Origin: JAGMXM01 sp964458325
GTDB lineage: Bacteria > Verrucomicrobiota > Verrucomicrobiia > Limisphaerales > UBA1319
Direction: 5' to 3'
Assembly (NCBI GenBank): GCA_964458325.1
Contig: CAYWIM010000030.1
Coordinates: 1-48,054 of the forward strand
DNA length: 48,054 nt
Part shown: positions 15,106-23,894 of the stretch, piece after piece
How positions within the stretch are numbered: the stretch's first letter is position 1
Layout: each line of letters opens with the position of its first letter
Notes under the pieces: generated by a model
What the model was told of the DNA's origin: nothing
Seen by the model: only the letters and a program-made list of their open reading frames with translations
The model's database searches: none
Position numbers and translations under genes: made by a program

Positions 15106-16256
15106 CGCAGTTTGAGGGTGCTGAGCGCGACGACGGCGCAGAGGATGCCGAGGATGTAGAACCGGGTGACGACCTGGGAGTTCGTCCAGCCCAGCGCCTG
15201 GAAATGGTGGTGGAGCGGCGCGCGGCGGAAGACGCGGACGCCCTGGCCGAAGCGAATCCGCGTGTATTTGAACCAGGTGCGCTGGACGAGGACGGAGGCG
15301 CCTTCGGCCACAAAGACGCCGCCGGCGATGACGAGGATGAAAGGCTGGTGGATGAGGACGGCGATGATGCCGAGGGCGCCGCCCAGGGCCAGGCTGCCGG
15401 TGTCGCCCATGAAGACGCTGGCGGGCTGGCAATTGAACCAGAGGAAGCCGAGGCCCGCGCCGATGAGGGCGGCGCAGACGACGGTCAGCTCTCCGGCGCC
15501 GGGGACATAGGGGACCCAGAGGTATTCGGCGAAGCGGGCATGGCCGGCGATATAGGTGAGGATGACGAAGACGAAGGCGACGATGAGCGTGCAGCCGATG
15601 GCGAGGCCGTCGATCCCGTCGGTCAAGTTGACGGCGTTGGAGCTGCCGACGATGCTGAAGATGGTGATGAGAAGGCCGAGGAACAGGGCGCCACCGAGGA
15701 TGGGGTGTTTATAGAAGGGGATGATGATATCGGTGACGAGCATCGAGGTGGTGGGGCGGAGCCAGAGGTAGACGGCGATGAAGGCGGCCAGGGAGAACTG
15801 GACCCAGAGCTTCAGGCGCGGGGATACGCCCTCGGGATTCTGGCGGGTGATCTTGAGGAAATCGTCGTAGAATCCGAGGCCGGCGAGCACGACGATCGAG
15901 AGGAGGGTGAGGATGACGAGGGCGTTCCACTGGGCCCAGAGAAGGCAGGCGGCATCGAGAGCGGTGATGATGAGGACGCCGCCCATGGTGGGGACGCCGC
16001 GGCGGGCGGGGGGGGCGGTTTGGCCGGCCTGGGTGGCTGCGAGATGGGCGCGATCGGTGTAATTTTGGACGGCGCCCAACCGGGTCAGCGCGCGCAGGAA
16101 CCGGGGTCCCCACCACCAGCTGAGGGCCAGGGCGGTGAGGGCGGCGCCGGCGCTGCGGAACGTGATGTAGCGAAAGACGCGGAGCCCTGAGAGGCGCTCG
16201 CCCCAGGCCGAATCGCCGAGTTGCTCGAGCCAGTATTGGGTGAGGTAGAACAGCAT
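15102..16256 (-). CDS. mraY: Phospho-MurNAc-pentapeptide transferase MraY
   Basis: The integral membrane enzyme that moves phospho-MurNAc-pentapeptide to undecaprenyl phosphate, giving lipid I; 384 residues with about ten membrane segments. Motifs are PARRGVPTMGGVLII (82-96), a GFYDDFLKIT aspartate motif, NAVNLTDGIDGLAIG with the catalytic Asp residues, FMGDTGSLALGGALG, and the C-terminal APLHHHFQALGW histidine cluster. All catalytic residues appear present. The gene lies 6 bp downstream of murF. Its stop is joined as ATGA to a small unknown ORF where murD would be expected. Confidence 0.96.
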   Translation of the reverse strand: MLFYLTQYWLEQLGDSAWGERLSGLRVFRYITFRSAGAALTALALSWWWGPRFLRALTRLGAVQNYTDRAHLAATQAGQTAPPARRGVPTMGGVLIITALDAACLLWAQWNALVILTLLSIVVLAGLGFYDDFLKITRQNPEGVSPRLKLWVQFSLAAFIAVYLWLRPTTSMLVTDIIIPFYKHPILGGALFLGLLITIFSIVGSSNAVNLTDGIDGLAIGCTLIVAFVFVILTYIAGHARFAEYLWVPYVPGAGELTVVCAALIGAGLGFLWFNCQPASVFMGDTGSLALGGALGIIAVLIHQPFILVIAGGVFVAEGASVLVQRTWFKYTRIRFGQGVRVFRRAPLHHHFQALGWTNSQVVTRFYILGILCAVVALSTLKLR

Positions 16257-16262
16257 GGGGGA

Positions 16263-17681
16263 TCAGGGCTGGGAGCGGGGCGTTGGCGGCGAGTGAGCCG
16301 GGAGCGGGCCGGCCGAATCGAGCAATCGTTCCAGGCCGGCGGAGCGGGAGGCCTTGAGGAGGACGATGTCGCCGGCTCGGAGCAGGCCGGCCAGGCACAA
16401 GCGGGCGGCCTCGAGGGTGGCGCACTCGAGGACGTTGTCCAGGCCGTGCTGGCGGGCGGACAGGGCGGTGGCGGGGGCATGGACGCCGACGGCGACGAGG
16501 AGATCGATTGGGAGGTCGGCGGCGAGGCGGCCGGTCTCGCGGTGGGCGGATTCGGCGGCGTCCCCCAGCTCGGCGAAATCGCCGAGAACGGCGATGCGCC
16601 GGCCGGAGGCGGGCAAGCAGCCGAGTGTTTCGAGAGCGGCGCGGGTGGAATCCGGGTTGGCATTATAGGCGTCATTGAGGAACCGGACGCCGCGGCACTC
16701 ATGGACCTGGAGACGCATGGGAGGGGGGGTGAAGGCAGCCAGGCCGGCGCGGGCATCCTCGGGAGAGAGGCCCAGCTCGGCGGCCAGCGCGATGGCGAGG
16801 AGCGCGTTGATGACCTGGTGGCGTCCGGGGATGGGGACGAGATAGGATCCCGCCCACGGGCCTTCGGGTCGCAGGATGCGGAAGCGGGTGCCGGTCCAAT
16901 CGATCGAGACATCGGCGGCCTGCCAGTCGGCGGGTGGATCCCAGCCGACGCGGGTCAGGGGGGCGGCAGAGCGCGAGGCGATGAAGTCGAGCCCGGCGAG
17001 GTCGGCGGGGAGGAAGAGGCGGCCATGATGGGGGAGCGCACTGGCCAGGGCGGCTTCTTCGGCGATCACGCCATCGAGGCTGCCGAAGAACTCGAGGTGT
17101 TCGCGGCCGATGCTGGTGAGGATGCCGAAGCGCGGACGGATCATGGACAACAGGGGCAGGAGCTCGCCGGGGTGGTTGGTGCCGGCCTCGAGGACGGCAG
17201 CCTGGTGACGGGCGTGAAGGTCGAGGAGGGTGATGGGGACGCCGATATCGTTGTTGAAGCTGGCGGGGCTGCGGAGGGTGAGGAAGCGCTGGGACAGGAT
17301 GGAGGCGATGATATCCTTGGTCGTGGTCTTGCCGTTGGATCCGCAGACGGCGATGACGGGCGGCTGGAAATCCTGGCGGTAGCGGGAGGCCAGGCGCCCG
17401 AGGGCCAGGCGCGTGTCGTCGACGGAGACGATGGCGGGCAGGGGGGGGCGGGGCTCGGGAGGGGTGCGATGGATGAGGGCGGCAGCCGCGTGGCGGCGGC
17501 CGGCTTCGCTGACGAAAGCGTGGCCATCGAAGCGCGGGCCTTGGATGGCGACGAAGAGATCGCCGGGCTGGACCTGTCGGGAATCGAGGCAGACGCGGCA
17601 GATCATCTGGGTGGAGTCACCATCGAGGAGCCGGCCCCGGCTGCCCTCAACGATGTAAGATAGCGGGCGGTTTTCCATCAT
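16263..17681 (-). CDS. murF: UDP-MurNAc-tripeptide--D-alanyl-D-alanine ligase
   Basis: The Mur ligase that adds D-Ala-D-Ala to UDP-MurNAc-tripeptide, 472 residues. The intact ATP-binding loop is VCGSNGKTT (112-120). The N-terminal domain has CLDSRQVQPGDLFVA, the middle domain has FNNDIGVPITLL, EAGTN and REHLEFFGS, and the C-terminal domain starts near FLNDAYNANPDSTRAAL. All three Mur-ligase domains and the ATP loop are preserved, in contrast to the neighbouring murE. The start overlaps the murE stop as ATGA; ATG codons at 17681 and 17678 are both possible. Its substrate requires prior MurC, MurD and MurE activity, none of which is clearly encoded intact in this window. Confidence 0.95.
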   Translation of the reverse strand: MMENRPLSYIVEGSRGRLLDGDSTQMICRVCLDSRQVQPGDLFVAIQGPRFDGHAFVSEAGRRHAAAALIHRTPPEPRPPLPAIVSVDDTRLALGRLASRYRQDFQPPVIAVCGSNGKTTTKDIIASILSQRFLTLRSPASFNNDIGVPITLLDLHARHQAAVLEAGTNHPGELLPLLSMIRPRFGILTSIGREHLEFFGSLDGVIAEEAALASALPHHGRLFLPADLAGLDFIASRSAAPLTRVGWDPPADWQAADVSIDWTGTRFRILRPEGPWAGSYLVPIPGRHQVINALLAIALAAELGLSPEDARAGLAAFTPPPMRLQVHECRGVRFLNDAYNANPDSTRAALETLGCLPASGRRIAVLGDFAELGDAAESAHRETGRLAADLPIDLLVAVGVHAPATALSARQHGLDNVLECATLEAARLCLAGLLRAGDIVLLKASRSAGLERLLDSAGPLPAHSPPTPRSQP

Positions 17682-19162
17682 GGCAACCGGTGGCGGCGGG
17701 CAGGGACCGCATAGCCCGATTCCTCGAGTATCTCCCGGGCGAAGACACGGTCGTCGAAGGGCAGGAGCGTGTCGGGATCGATCTGGATGGTTTCGTTGCC
17801 TTTGCCGGCGAGGAGGACGGTATCGCCGGGGCGCGCCTGGCGGATGAGCTGGCGGATGGCCTGCTCTCGGTCGTGTTCGATCGCGACGTCGTTCGAGCGG
17901 ATCCGGTGGTAACCGGCGAGGATCTGGCGGGCGATGAGATCGGGGGATTCCTTGAACGGATTATCGCAGGTCAGGACGGTGAGGTCGGCGATCCGCGCGG
18001 CGATTTCGCCCAGGGCGATTCGTTCTTCGGGAGGGGAACCGCCGGGGCTTCCGGTCGCCAGCAGCAGGCGACCGGCGGTGAAGGCGCGGGCGGACTGGAG
18101 GGCGTCGCGGAGGTCATCGGGCCGTCGCGCCCGATCGACGAGGACGGAGAACGGCTGGCCGGCATCGACCGGTTCGAGCCGTCCTGGCACGGGAGGCAGG
18201 TTGAGCAGGGCGCGGCGGACGACGAGGGGATCGACGCCGAGGGCGAGGGCGATGCCGGCGGCGGCGAGGGCGTATTGGACGTGAGACTGGCCGGGCGATG
18301 GGAGCCGGCATGCCACGCGGCCGGCGGGGGTATGGAGGTGGAATCGGGCGCCGCTGGGGGAGAGCGCGACGGAGGCAGCCTCGAGGCGGAGCCAAGGACG
18401 TGCGCCGTAGCTGACGAGAGTCTCGATGGGGCCGATGCGGGCTCCGGGCAGGGCGGGGGCAGGGGGGACTTGGTGGACAATCAACGAGGCCTGCCGCGTC
18501 CGGTAGCGGTCGAGCGAGGGGCAGAGCTGCGAAGGGGAGATGGGAGGCATGGCGTCGGGAACGAACCATCCCGGCTTCTGGTGCTCGAGAAGGATGTCGA
18601 TGCCGCCGGGGTGGGGAGCGGCGGCGGACTGTTCGAGGACGCAGAACCGGCAACCGATCCGGACCATTTGGGCCAGGAGCGCCTGGGTTTCGAGCGGGGT
18701 GGGCGGGGTGAACCAGGCGGGGAGGATGCGATCGCCCAGCTGGTGGTGGATGCTGCTGATAAGGCCGGTGCGATCTCCGGCGGTTTCGAGGATTTCGCGG
18801 AGGATGAAAGCGACGGGAGCGGCTGCGGAGGCGCCGGCCACATGAATGGTCTGGAGTTTGGCGCCGGGGTGCTGGAAGAAGGCTTCGGCCAGGCGCAGGA
18901 GCGCCTCGCGGGCATCGGGGACCTGGATGACCGTGGCACGGGGCGCGAACACGCCGCGGCATTGGCACACGACGGCGACCGCGCCGCGGTCCACGGCCTC
19001 CTGGATGGATTCACCGGAATGGGGGCTGGGGTTGGGGAGGGCGACGAAGACGGATCCGGATGCGGTGCGCTGGGAGTCGAGCGCGAGGCTGCGGACCTCG
19101 CGATCGAGCGAGCCCTGGGTGCGGACAATGTTGAGGCTGGCGGCGAGATGGCGGAGGAGCAT
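17678..19162 (-). CDS. murE: MurE homologue lacking catalytic motifs (probable pseudoenzyme)
   Basis: A 494-residue Mur-ligase fold protein in the murE position, between ftsI and murF, with an uninterrupted frame. MurE framework is clear: LALDSQR (26-32), PTPLETQALLAQMV (154-167), PVPGRLEPV (324-332), a TCDNP motif (398-402), EHDREQAI and FDDRVFAREIL near the end. The catalytic signatures are gone: the P-loop GTNGKTT is GASAAAP (110-116), ExSSH is EQSAAA (177-182), the TN-L-x-x-DHLDYHG region is unrecognisable, DYAHTPD is DRARRPD (343-349), DNPR is DNPF and KGHE is KGNE. It should not bind ATP normally or ligate an amino acid. A structural or regulatory role for MurF or MraY is a guess. Confidence 0.85.
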   Translation of the reverse strand: MLLRHLAASLNIVRTQGSLDREVRSLALDSQRTASGSVFVALPNPSPHSGESIQEAVDRGAVAVVCQCRGVFAPRATVIQVPDAREALLRLAEAFFQHPGAKLQTIHVAGASAAAPVAFILREILETAGDRTGLISSIHHQLGDRILPAWFTPPTPLETQALLAQMVRIGCRFCVLEQSAAAPHPGGIDILLEHQKPGWFVPDAMPPISPSQLCPSLDRYRTRQASLIVHQVPPAPALPGARIGPIETLVSYGARPWLRLEAASVALSPSGARFHLHTPAGRVACRLPSPGQSHVQYALAAAGIALALGVDPLVVRRALLNLPPVPGRLEPVDAGQPFSVLVDRARRPDDLRDALQSARAFTAGRLLLATGSPGGSPPEERIALGEIAARIADLTVLTCDNPFKESPDLIARQILAGYHRIRSNDVAIEHDREQAIRQLIRQARPGDTVLLAGKGNETIQIDPDTLLPFDDRVFAREILEESGYAVPARRHRLP

Positions 19163-19167
19163 AGGCG

Positions 19168-21069
19168 TCAGTGGCGAGAGGAGGTGGGAGCTGGGCGGGC
19201 GGCGGCGGCGATCTCGGGGGGCGGCTCGAGGTCGGGGGCCAGGCTCAGGTAATGGGCGGCCCGCTCGGCGATATTGTGGAACACAGGTCCAGCGGTCTGG
19301 CCGCCGTAGTAATCCTTTTTCCGGGGCTCATCCAGAGCGACAAGGATGCAGAGCTCAGGCCGGTCGGCCGGGAAGAACCCGACAAATGAGGCAAAGTATT
19401 TTCCCTCCTGGTAACCGCCGCGCCCCGCCTTTTCGGCGGTGCCGGTTTTGCCCGCAATTTTGTAATAGGAGAGCTGCGCCTTGGCGCCGGTGCCCTCGGG
19501 GGAGACGACGGCTTTGAGGGCTTGAACGACGAGATGCGCGGTTTCGGGGGAAACGACTTGGCGGACGATTTCGGGGCTGGTTTTCATGATGACATCGCCC
19601 TGAGCGTCCTCGACGCGATCCAGGAGGCGCGGTTTCATGAGCTGTCCGTCGGTGCCGATGGCGCTCATGGCCATGACGAGCTGGAGGGGGGAGACGGCGA
19701 TGCCCTGGCCGATGGGGATGCGGGAGAGGGAGAGCCGGGACCACTTGTCGGCGGGGTGGACGATGCCTCGGACTTCGCCGGGGAGCTCGATGCCGGTGCG
19801 GTCGCCGAAGCCGAAACGGCAGATGAACTGATGGAGGAGGAAAGGGCCGAGACGAATGCCGATCTTGGCGACACCGATATTGGAGGATTTGGCGATGATG
19901 CGCTCGACGGTGAGGATGCCGTAGGACTCGTGGTCGCGGAGGGTTTTGCCGGCGAACCACCAGCTGCCGTTTTCGCAGAAGATGCGCTCGTTGAGGTAGG
20001 CGAGGCGGGATTCGATGGCGGCAGCGATGGCGAACGGTTTGAAGGTGCTTCCGGGCTCGGCGATTTCGGTCACGGCGCGGTTGCGGCGGTGGCCGGGCGG
20101 GGAGGCGCCGGGCTGGTTGGGATCGAAGCTGGGAAGGGTAGCCATGGCAAGGATTTCGCCGGTCCAGGGCCGGACGATGATGCCGCAGACGCTGGTGGGC
20201 GCGTAGGCGGTCATGGCCTGGCGGAGCTCGGATTCGAGGATGTTCTGGAGTCCGAGGTCGATGGTGAGGACGACGTTGTGGCCGGGTTGGGGTGCGACAT
20301 CGACCTTGCGGTGGACGACGACCTCGCGGCCGCGGACGTCGCGTTCGGTGATGATCCAGCCGGGGAAACCTCGGAGGAGATGATCGAGGGTGAGCTCGAT
20401 GCCTTCCTTGCCGAGGATGGTTTCGACGCGGCGGGTGGGATCGAGGTCGAGGCCGGCGTATCCGAGGATCTGGCTGGCGAGGGTGCGGTGGGGGTATTCG
20501 CGGAGCTGATCGTCCTCGCTGAAGATGGCGAACCGGCGGAGGTTATAGAAGTGGCGGCGCTGGCGGCGGGGCAGCTCCTGGATGCTGAAGCCGAAATCCA
20601 GGTGCTGCATGGCGTTGGTCAGGGCAGGCCAGAGGTCCGGATCGAGGTTGCGTTTGAGGACGACATATTGGCAGAGGACGATCTGGCCCTGGTCATTGGT
20701 GCGGAGGGGATAGGCGGGCCGGACTTCGAGCTGGTGATAGAGCTCCGCCGGATCGACTTGAAGGAGGGGGCTGAGGACGCGGCACACTTCGGGGCGTCGA
20801 TCCTGGACGTTGGTATTGGAGAGGAGCGTGGGATCGGCGCAGATTTTCAGGGTGCGGCGGCTGATGGCGAGGAGGTTGCCTTTGATGTCGCGGATTTCGC
20901 CGCGGATGGGTTCGCGGAGGAACTGGCGCTGGGTGCTTTGGGCGGCCTTGATGGTGAGCTCCTCGTGGCGGATGACGTGGAGGTGGACCAGGCGGAAGGC
21001 CAGGCCCATGCCGGCCAGCAATATCAGGGCCAGCACGTGCAACTGCCGACGATGTTGGAAGCGTTTCAT
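19168..21069 (-). CDS. ftsI: Septal transpeptidase FtsI (class B PBP)
   Basis: A class B penicillin-binding protein, 633 residues, that cross-links septal peptidoglycan with FtsW as partner. A short cytoplasmic N-terminus and one membrane segment (about 10-30) are followed by the pedestal domain (PIRGEIRDIKGNLLA at 54-68 is the usual start) and the transpeptidase domain. Active-site motifs are intact: STFK (341-344, catalytic Ser341), SSN (395-397) and KTGT (541-544). The stop lies 5 bp from the murE start. Upstream, 57 bp separate it from ftsL. No PASTA domain is seen. Confidence 0.95.
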   Translation of the reverse strand: MKRFQHRRQLHVLALILLAGMGLAFRLVHLHVIRHEELTIKAAQSTQRQFLREPIRGEIRDIKGNLLAISRRTLKICADPTLLSNTNVQDRRPEVCRVLSPLLQVDPAELYHQLEVRPAYPLRTNDQGQIVLCQYVVLKRNLDPDLWPALTNAMQHLDFGFSIQELPRRQRRHFYNLRRFAIFSEDDQLREYPHRTLASQILGYAGLDLDPTRRVETILGKEGIELTLDHLLRGFPGWIITERDVRGREVVVHRKVDVAPQPGHNVVLTIDLGLQNILESELRQAMTAYAPTSVCGIIVRPWTGEILAMATLPSFDPNQPGASPPGHRRNRAVTEIAEPGSTFKPFAIAAAIESRLAYLNERIFCENGSWWFAGKTLRDHESYGILTVERIIAKSSNIGVAKIGIRLGPFLLHQFICRFGFGDRTGIELPGEVRGIVHPADKWSRLSLSRIPIGQGIAVSPLQLVMAMSAIGTDGQLMKPRLLDRVEDAQGDVIMKTSPEIVRQVVSPETAHLVVQALKAVVSPEGTGAKAQLSYYKIAGKTGTAEKAGRGGYQEGKYFASFVGFFPADRPELCILVALDEPRKKDYYGGQTAGPVFHNIAERAAHYLSLAPDLEPPPEIAAAARPAPTSSRH

Positions 21070-21126
21070 GGCGGTGCGACCTGGGGGTGCGGAGGTGAGT
21101 CACCTGCCGGGCCGGGTGGCGGGCGG

Positions 21127-21501
21127 TTAGTGGGGGTCGGAAGGATCGCCGGCGTATTGACGGGTGGATGGTTTGGCGGCGGGCTGTTCGGGCGGTTCCG
21201 GCAGGCGGACGACTTGCGCGGGCTGCGCGGGGACCAGATCCAGATGGAGATCGCGGATGCGAGCTTCGAGGGTGGGATCGGCGGTCAGCTCGCGGTAGGC
21301 GGCGGCCAGCCGGCGATTCTGCTCGCGGAGCTGATCGAGCTGCTGTTCGCGGTTCATTTTGGTCTGGGCGAGCTGATAGACCTGCTGCTGGAGGGAGATA
21401 TAGCCGACACCGCTGCCGCCGATGAGGGCGCAGACCAGAAGGGCTTTGAGGGCGGGCCCGAAGCGGAGGGCGGCGGATTGGTTTTTGCGGTTACGAGGCA
21501 T
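21127..21501 (-). CDS. ftsL: Cell division protein FtsL-like
   Basis: A 124-residue bitopic protein: basic N-terminus (MPRNRKNQ), one membrane helix (about 16-36, ALKALLVCALIGGSGVGYIS), then a coiled coil of about 45 residues rich in Gln, Leu and Arg (YQLAQTKMNREQQLDQLREQ region), and a Pro-rich tail. This is the architecture and position of FtsL, which pairs with FtsB and FtsQ in the divisome. The sequence itself is too variable to prove it; position between rsmH and ftsI is the main argument. The ATG at 21501 overlaps the rsmH end by 11 bp; the frame is open further upstream but that part is inside rsmH. Confidence 0.82.
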   Translation of the reverse strand: MPRNRKNQSAALRFGPALKALLVCALIGGSGVGYISLQQQVYQLAQTKMNREQQLDQLREQNRRLAAAYRELTADPTLEARIRDLHLDLVPAQPAQVVRLPEPPEQPAAKPSTRQYAGDPSDPH

Positions 21502-22429
21502 GGCATTTTTCCATGACGCGGAGTTGAGCGCTGCGGGAGCGCGGGTTGGCGGCGATTTCTTCGGGAGAAGGGCGGATCGGGCGGCGGCTGATCCAGCGGA
21601 GGTCGGGGGATCTGGGCTGGCGCAGCTCGGGGATATCCAGGGTTCCCGGGCATGTGTAGCTGCGGGCGCGGGCGTTGCCGAACTCCTTGACTTGGCGGTC
21701 TTCGAGGGAATGGAAAGTGATGACAGCGAGCCGGCCGCCGGGGGCGACGCATCTCCAGAGGGCGGGCAGGCCCCGCTCGAGCTGGGCGAGCTCGTCGTTG
21801 ACATGGAGTCGAAGGCCGAGAAACACGCGGGTGGCCGGGTGGGTGCGGTTTCCGCGGCGGGGCTGGAGGCGTTCGATGAGGCGGGCGAGCTGCCCGGTGG
21901 TATCGAGGGGATTGCGGCGGCGCTCGGAGTCGATGGCGCGGGCGATCGTTCGGGCTCGAGGTTCGCCGCCGAGGCGGCCGAAGATGCGGATCAATTCGCC
22001 GAGAGGCGCATCGCGGATGACGGCGGCGGCGGTGAGGGTCTGGTGGCGATCCATGCGCATGTCCAGGGGGCCATCGTGCAGGAAGCTGAAACCGCGCTCG
22101 GGGTGATCGACCATGGGGGAGCTGAGGCCGAGGTCGGCGAGGACGCCATCGCAAGACTCTGGTTCAATCCACTGGTCCACTTGATCAAAGGCCACGTGGC
22201 GCAATTCGAAGCGGCCCGCGAATGGGGCGAGCCGCTGCGCGGCGGCGTCAATCGCCGCGCCATCGCGATCGCATCCAAACAGCCAGCCCGTCGGTGCGCT
22301 GGCTTCCAAAATGGCAGCCGCGTGTCCAGCCCCACCGACGGTGGCGTCGAGATAGCGTTTCTCCGGCTTCGGGGCCAGGTACTGCATCGCCTCGCTGAGG
22401 AGCACTGACTGGTGGGCGAACGGATTCAC
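21491..22429 (-). CDS. rsmH: 16S rRNA (cytosine-1402-N4)-methyltransferase RsmH (MraW)
   Basis: A SAM-dependent methyltransferase acting on C1402 in the decoding centre of 16S rRNA, 312 residues. I chose the GTG at 22429, which overlaps the stop of the preceding gene as GTGA and gives the family N-terminus NPFAHQSVLLSEAMQYL; a more upstream ATG at 22483 would overlap that gene by 58 bp. The SAM loop is YLDATVGGAGHAAAIL (about 26-41), followed by DGVLADLGLSSPMVDHPERG and, near the end, GGRLAVITFHSLEDR, all hallmarks of RsmH. It overlaps ftsL by 11 bp. Confidence 0.94.
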   Translation of the reverse strand: MNPFAHQSVLLSEAMQYLAPKPEKRYLDATVGGAGHAAAILEASAPTGWLFGCDRDGAAIDAAAQRLAPFAGRFELRHVAFDQVDQWIEPESCDGVLADLGLSSPMVDHPERGFSFLHDGPLDMRMDRHQTLTAAAVIRDAPLGELIRIFGRLGGEPRARTIARAIDSERRRNPLDTTGQLARLIERLQPRRGNRTHPATRVFLGLRLHVNDELAQLERGLPALWRCVAPGGRLAVITFHSLEDRQVKEFGNARARSYTCPGTLDIPELRQPRSPDLRWISRRPIRPSPEEIAANPRSRSAQLRVMEKCHAS

Positions 22430-23103
22430 GAGGCATGCGAGGAATGGGTGAAGGGGTTGAATTTCCGCGATCGTCTGGCCCACGACCAGAGGGAGCCCAG
22501 CGCGGCGGAGATGGACAGGGCGGGCGCGGGCAAGACTCCGGGTTTTCGGGCTGCGGCGGCCGAGGGGCGGACAACCACGTCGACATCGGATTCGATCAAG
22601 TCATTTCGCACGACCCGGACGGTGCCGAGGGACAGCTCGGTCTGGCGAAGGACCGAGGCGGCGCTGGCGGATCTGCGGGGACGGCAGCGGCTGAACAGGC
22701 CATGGAAGGGGGACCAGGCGGCTCGGGCAGCCGAGGAGAGGAACTTTGCCGATCTTCCCCCAGCAACGGCAGGGCGGGCACTGGATCGATCCGGGGCGTC
22801 GGTGTCAATCAGTGCGGGGGCGGTAGAGTGTGGCGATGGGGGGCACGGCGGGATGGAGGCGGCCGGTTCGGGGCGTGCCGGGGCGGCTGGTTTGGGAGGG
22901 GCGGCTGGTTTGGGAGGGGCGGCTGGTTTGGGAGGGGCGGCTGGTTTGGGAGGGGCGGCTTGGGGGGACGGCGAAGCGACCTGGGTGGAGCACGTGGGAC
23001 CGAACTTGGGCAGGTGGAGGCGGCCAGCCAGGCGATACGGGCTGGGAGAGGTGCGCACGCTGGTAAGCGTGTGGCTGACGGCGAGGAGGCGGCCCAGGCT
23101 CAT
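22426..23103 (-). CDS. Small dcw-leader protein with PPKPAA tandem repeats
   Basis: A 225-residue protein of unknown function between mraZ and rsmH, a place where Verrucomicrobiota often have an uncharacterised gene. The N-terminal part carries a Pro/Ala/Lys repeat, PPKPAA four times (about residues 50-73), encoded by an 18-bp tandem repeat. The only part that looks conserved is ELSLGTVRVVRNDLIESDVD (about 155-174), and a short hydrophobic patch (ALSISAALGSLW) follows. The start is 16 bp after the mraZ stop and the end overlaps rsmH as GTGA, so it is part of the dcw transcript. It could be a small envelope or division factor; nothing in the sequence fixes its job. Confidence 0.65.
   Translation of the reverse strand: MSLGRLLAVSHTLTSVRTSPSPYRLAGRLHLPKFGPTCSTQVASPSPQAAPPKPAAPPKPAAPPKPAAPPKPAAPARPEPAASIPPCPPSPHSTAPALIDTDAPDRSSARPAVAGGRSAKFLSSAARAAWSPFHGLFSRCRPRRSASAASVLRQTELSLGTVRVVRNDLIESDVDVVVRPSAAAARKPGVLPAPALSISAALGSLWSWARRSRKFNPFTHSSHAS
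22883..22954. repeat. 18-bp tandem repeat, four units
   Basis: Four exact head-to-tail copies of an 18-bp unit (plus strand GCGGCTGGTTTGGGAGGG) are followed by a shortened copy. On the minus strand each unit encodes six residues of the PPKPAA repeat of the gene between mraZ and rsmH. The unit is a multiple of three, so copy-number changes keep the frame. Confidence 0.9.
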
Positions 23104-23119
23104 GGTGGTGAAATGGGAT

Positions 23120-23647
23120 TCAATTTGAGTTGGGGGGTGGGTTGGTTTCGATGCTCAGGGCGTCCTTGGCCTTTTGCTTTGCGAAACGCTCCGGGCTCCA
23201 GATCTGGAAGCCCCAGTCCATCATTCCGATGAGGATGACATCTTTTTGGATTCCGGTTTCGAGGGTCATCCATTCTGGCAAGCAGATGCGGCCGGCTCCG
23301 TCAACGCAGACCTGGGTCGTGAATTCGGAGTAGAAGCGGCGACGGGCAGCGCCGGCGTCATTGAAGACAGGTTCGTGCTTCCATTCGCCGAGCAGCCGGT
23401 TTAGAGTTTCCGGAGTGATCACGCCGATGCACCGGCATTCTTCCTTGGGGGAGAGGGGCCAGATGACGGCGGTGAACTCGACATTATCGCCTGGGAGACG
23501 CCATTTTGCAGGTACCTGGATTCTGCGTTTGGAATCAACTTTTTGTGAATAGCGACCGCTGCAATAGAAAGGAGGTTTATCCGCCGACTCGATGATCGAC
23601 TCTTTAATCAGCTCACGAAGCAACTCTTTGGCTGTGGAGTCAGACAT
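23120..23647 (-). CDS. mraZ: MraZ, transcriptional regulator of the dcw cluster
   Basis: A 175-residue MraZ protein, first gene of the dcw cluster. It contains two SpoVT/AbrB-like swapped-hairpin DNA-binding repeats: YSQKVDSKRRIQVPAKWRLP (about 33-52) and FTTQVCVDGAGRICLPEWM (about 108-126). MraZ usually forms a ring-shaped oligomer that binds repeats in its own promoter and controls the cluster. An N-terminal extension of about 28 residues (SDSTAKELLRELIKESII) precedes the first domain and looks helical; it is longer than in the E. coli protein. The ATG at 23647 gives this extension; a promoter-like sequence lies 45-74 bp upstream. Confidence 0.92.
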   Translation of the reverse strand: MSDSTAKELLRELIKESIIESADKPPFYCSGRYSQKVDSKRRIQVPAKWRLPGDNVEFTAVIWPLSPKEECRCIGVITPETLNRLLGEWKHEPVFNDAGAARRRFYSEFTTQVCVDGAGRICLPEWMTLETGIQKDVILIGMMDWGFQIWSPERFAKQKAKDALSIETNPPPNSN

Positions 23648-23691
23648 TCAGCAATTTCCCATAGTGCGACACAACGCTGCAAATCGGCACA

Positions 23692-23721
23692 TATTAAGAC
23701 ACTAATCCTTTTTCCGGTCAA
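23692..23721 (-). promoter_or_regulatory. Putative promoter of the dcw cluster (upstream of mraZ)
   Basis: On the minus strand, TTGACC (23721-23716) and TTAATA (23697-23692) are spaced by 18 bp, 45 bp upstream of the mraZ ATG. The stretch is AT-rich relative to the genome. GTGTC motifs and one TGGG occur between here and mraZ, but I cannot identify a regular set of MraZ boxes. The 247-bp divergent gap up to queA (23648-23894) contains no further gene. Confidence 0.5.
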
Positions 23722-23894
23722 TCCCTTTCTCTGGGGTCTTGGCTCTCGATTTGTGCCCGGTTTGTTCACCGGCTATTCACAGGTTGCTCGCTGGTTTTTT
23801 CAGGGATGATCCAGTTGATACTCAGATTGCGGATGAGGCACTTGCGCTGGCACGGGGGCTGCGATTCGGATCGGTTTTCACCCGATAGGCTTCG

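Noticed and set aside
23648..23691. A regular array of MraZ binding boxes before mraZ
   Set aside because: Only scattered GTGTC and one TGGG are visible; there is no evenly spaced set of repeats that I can defend.
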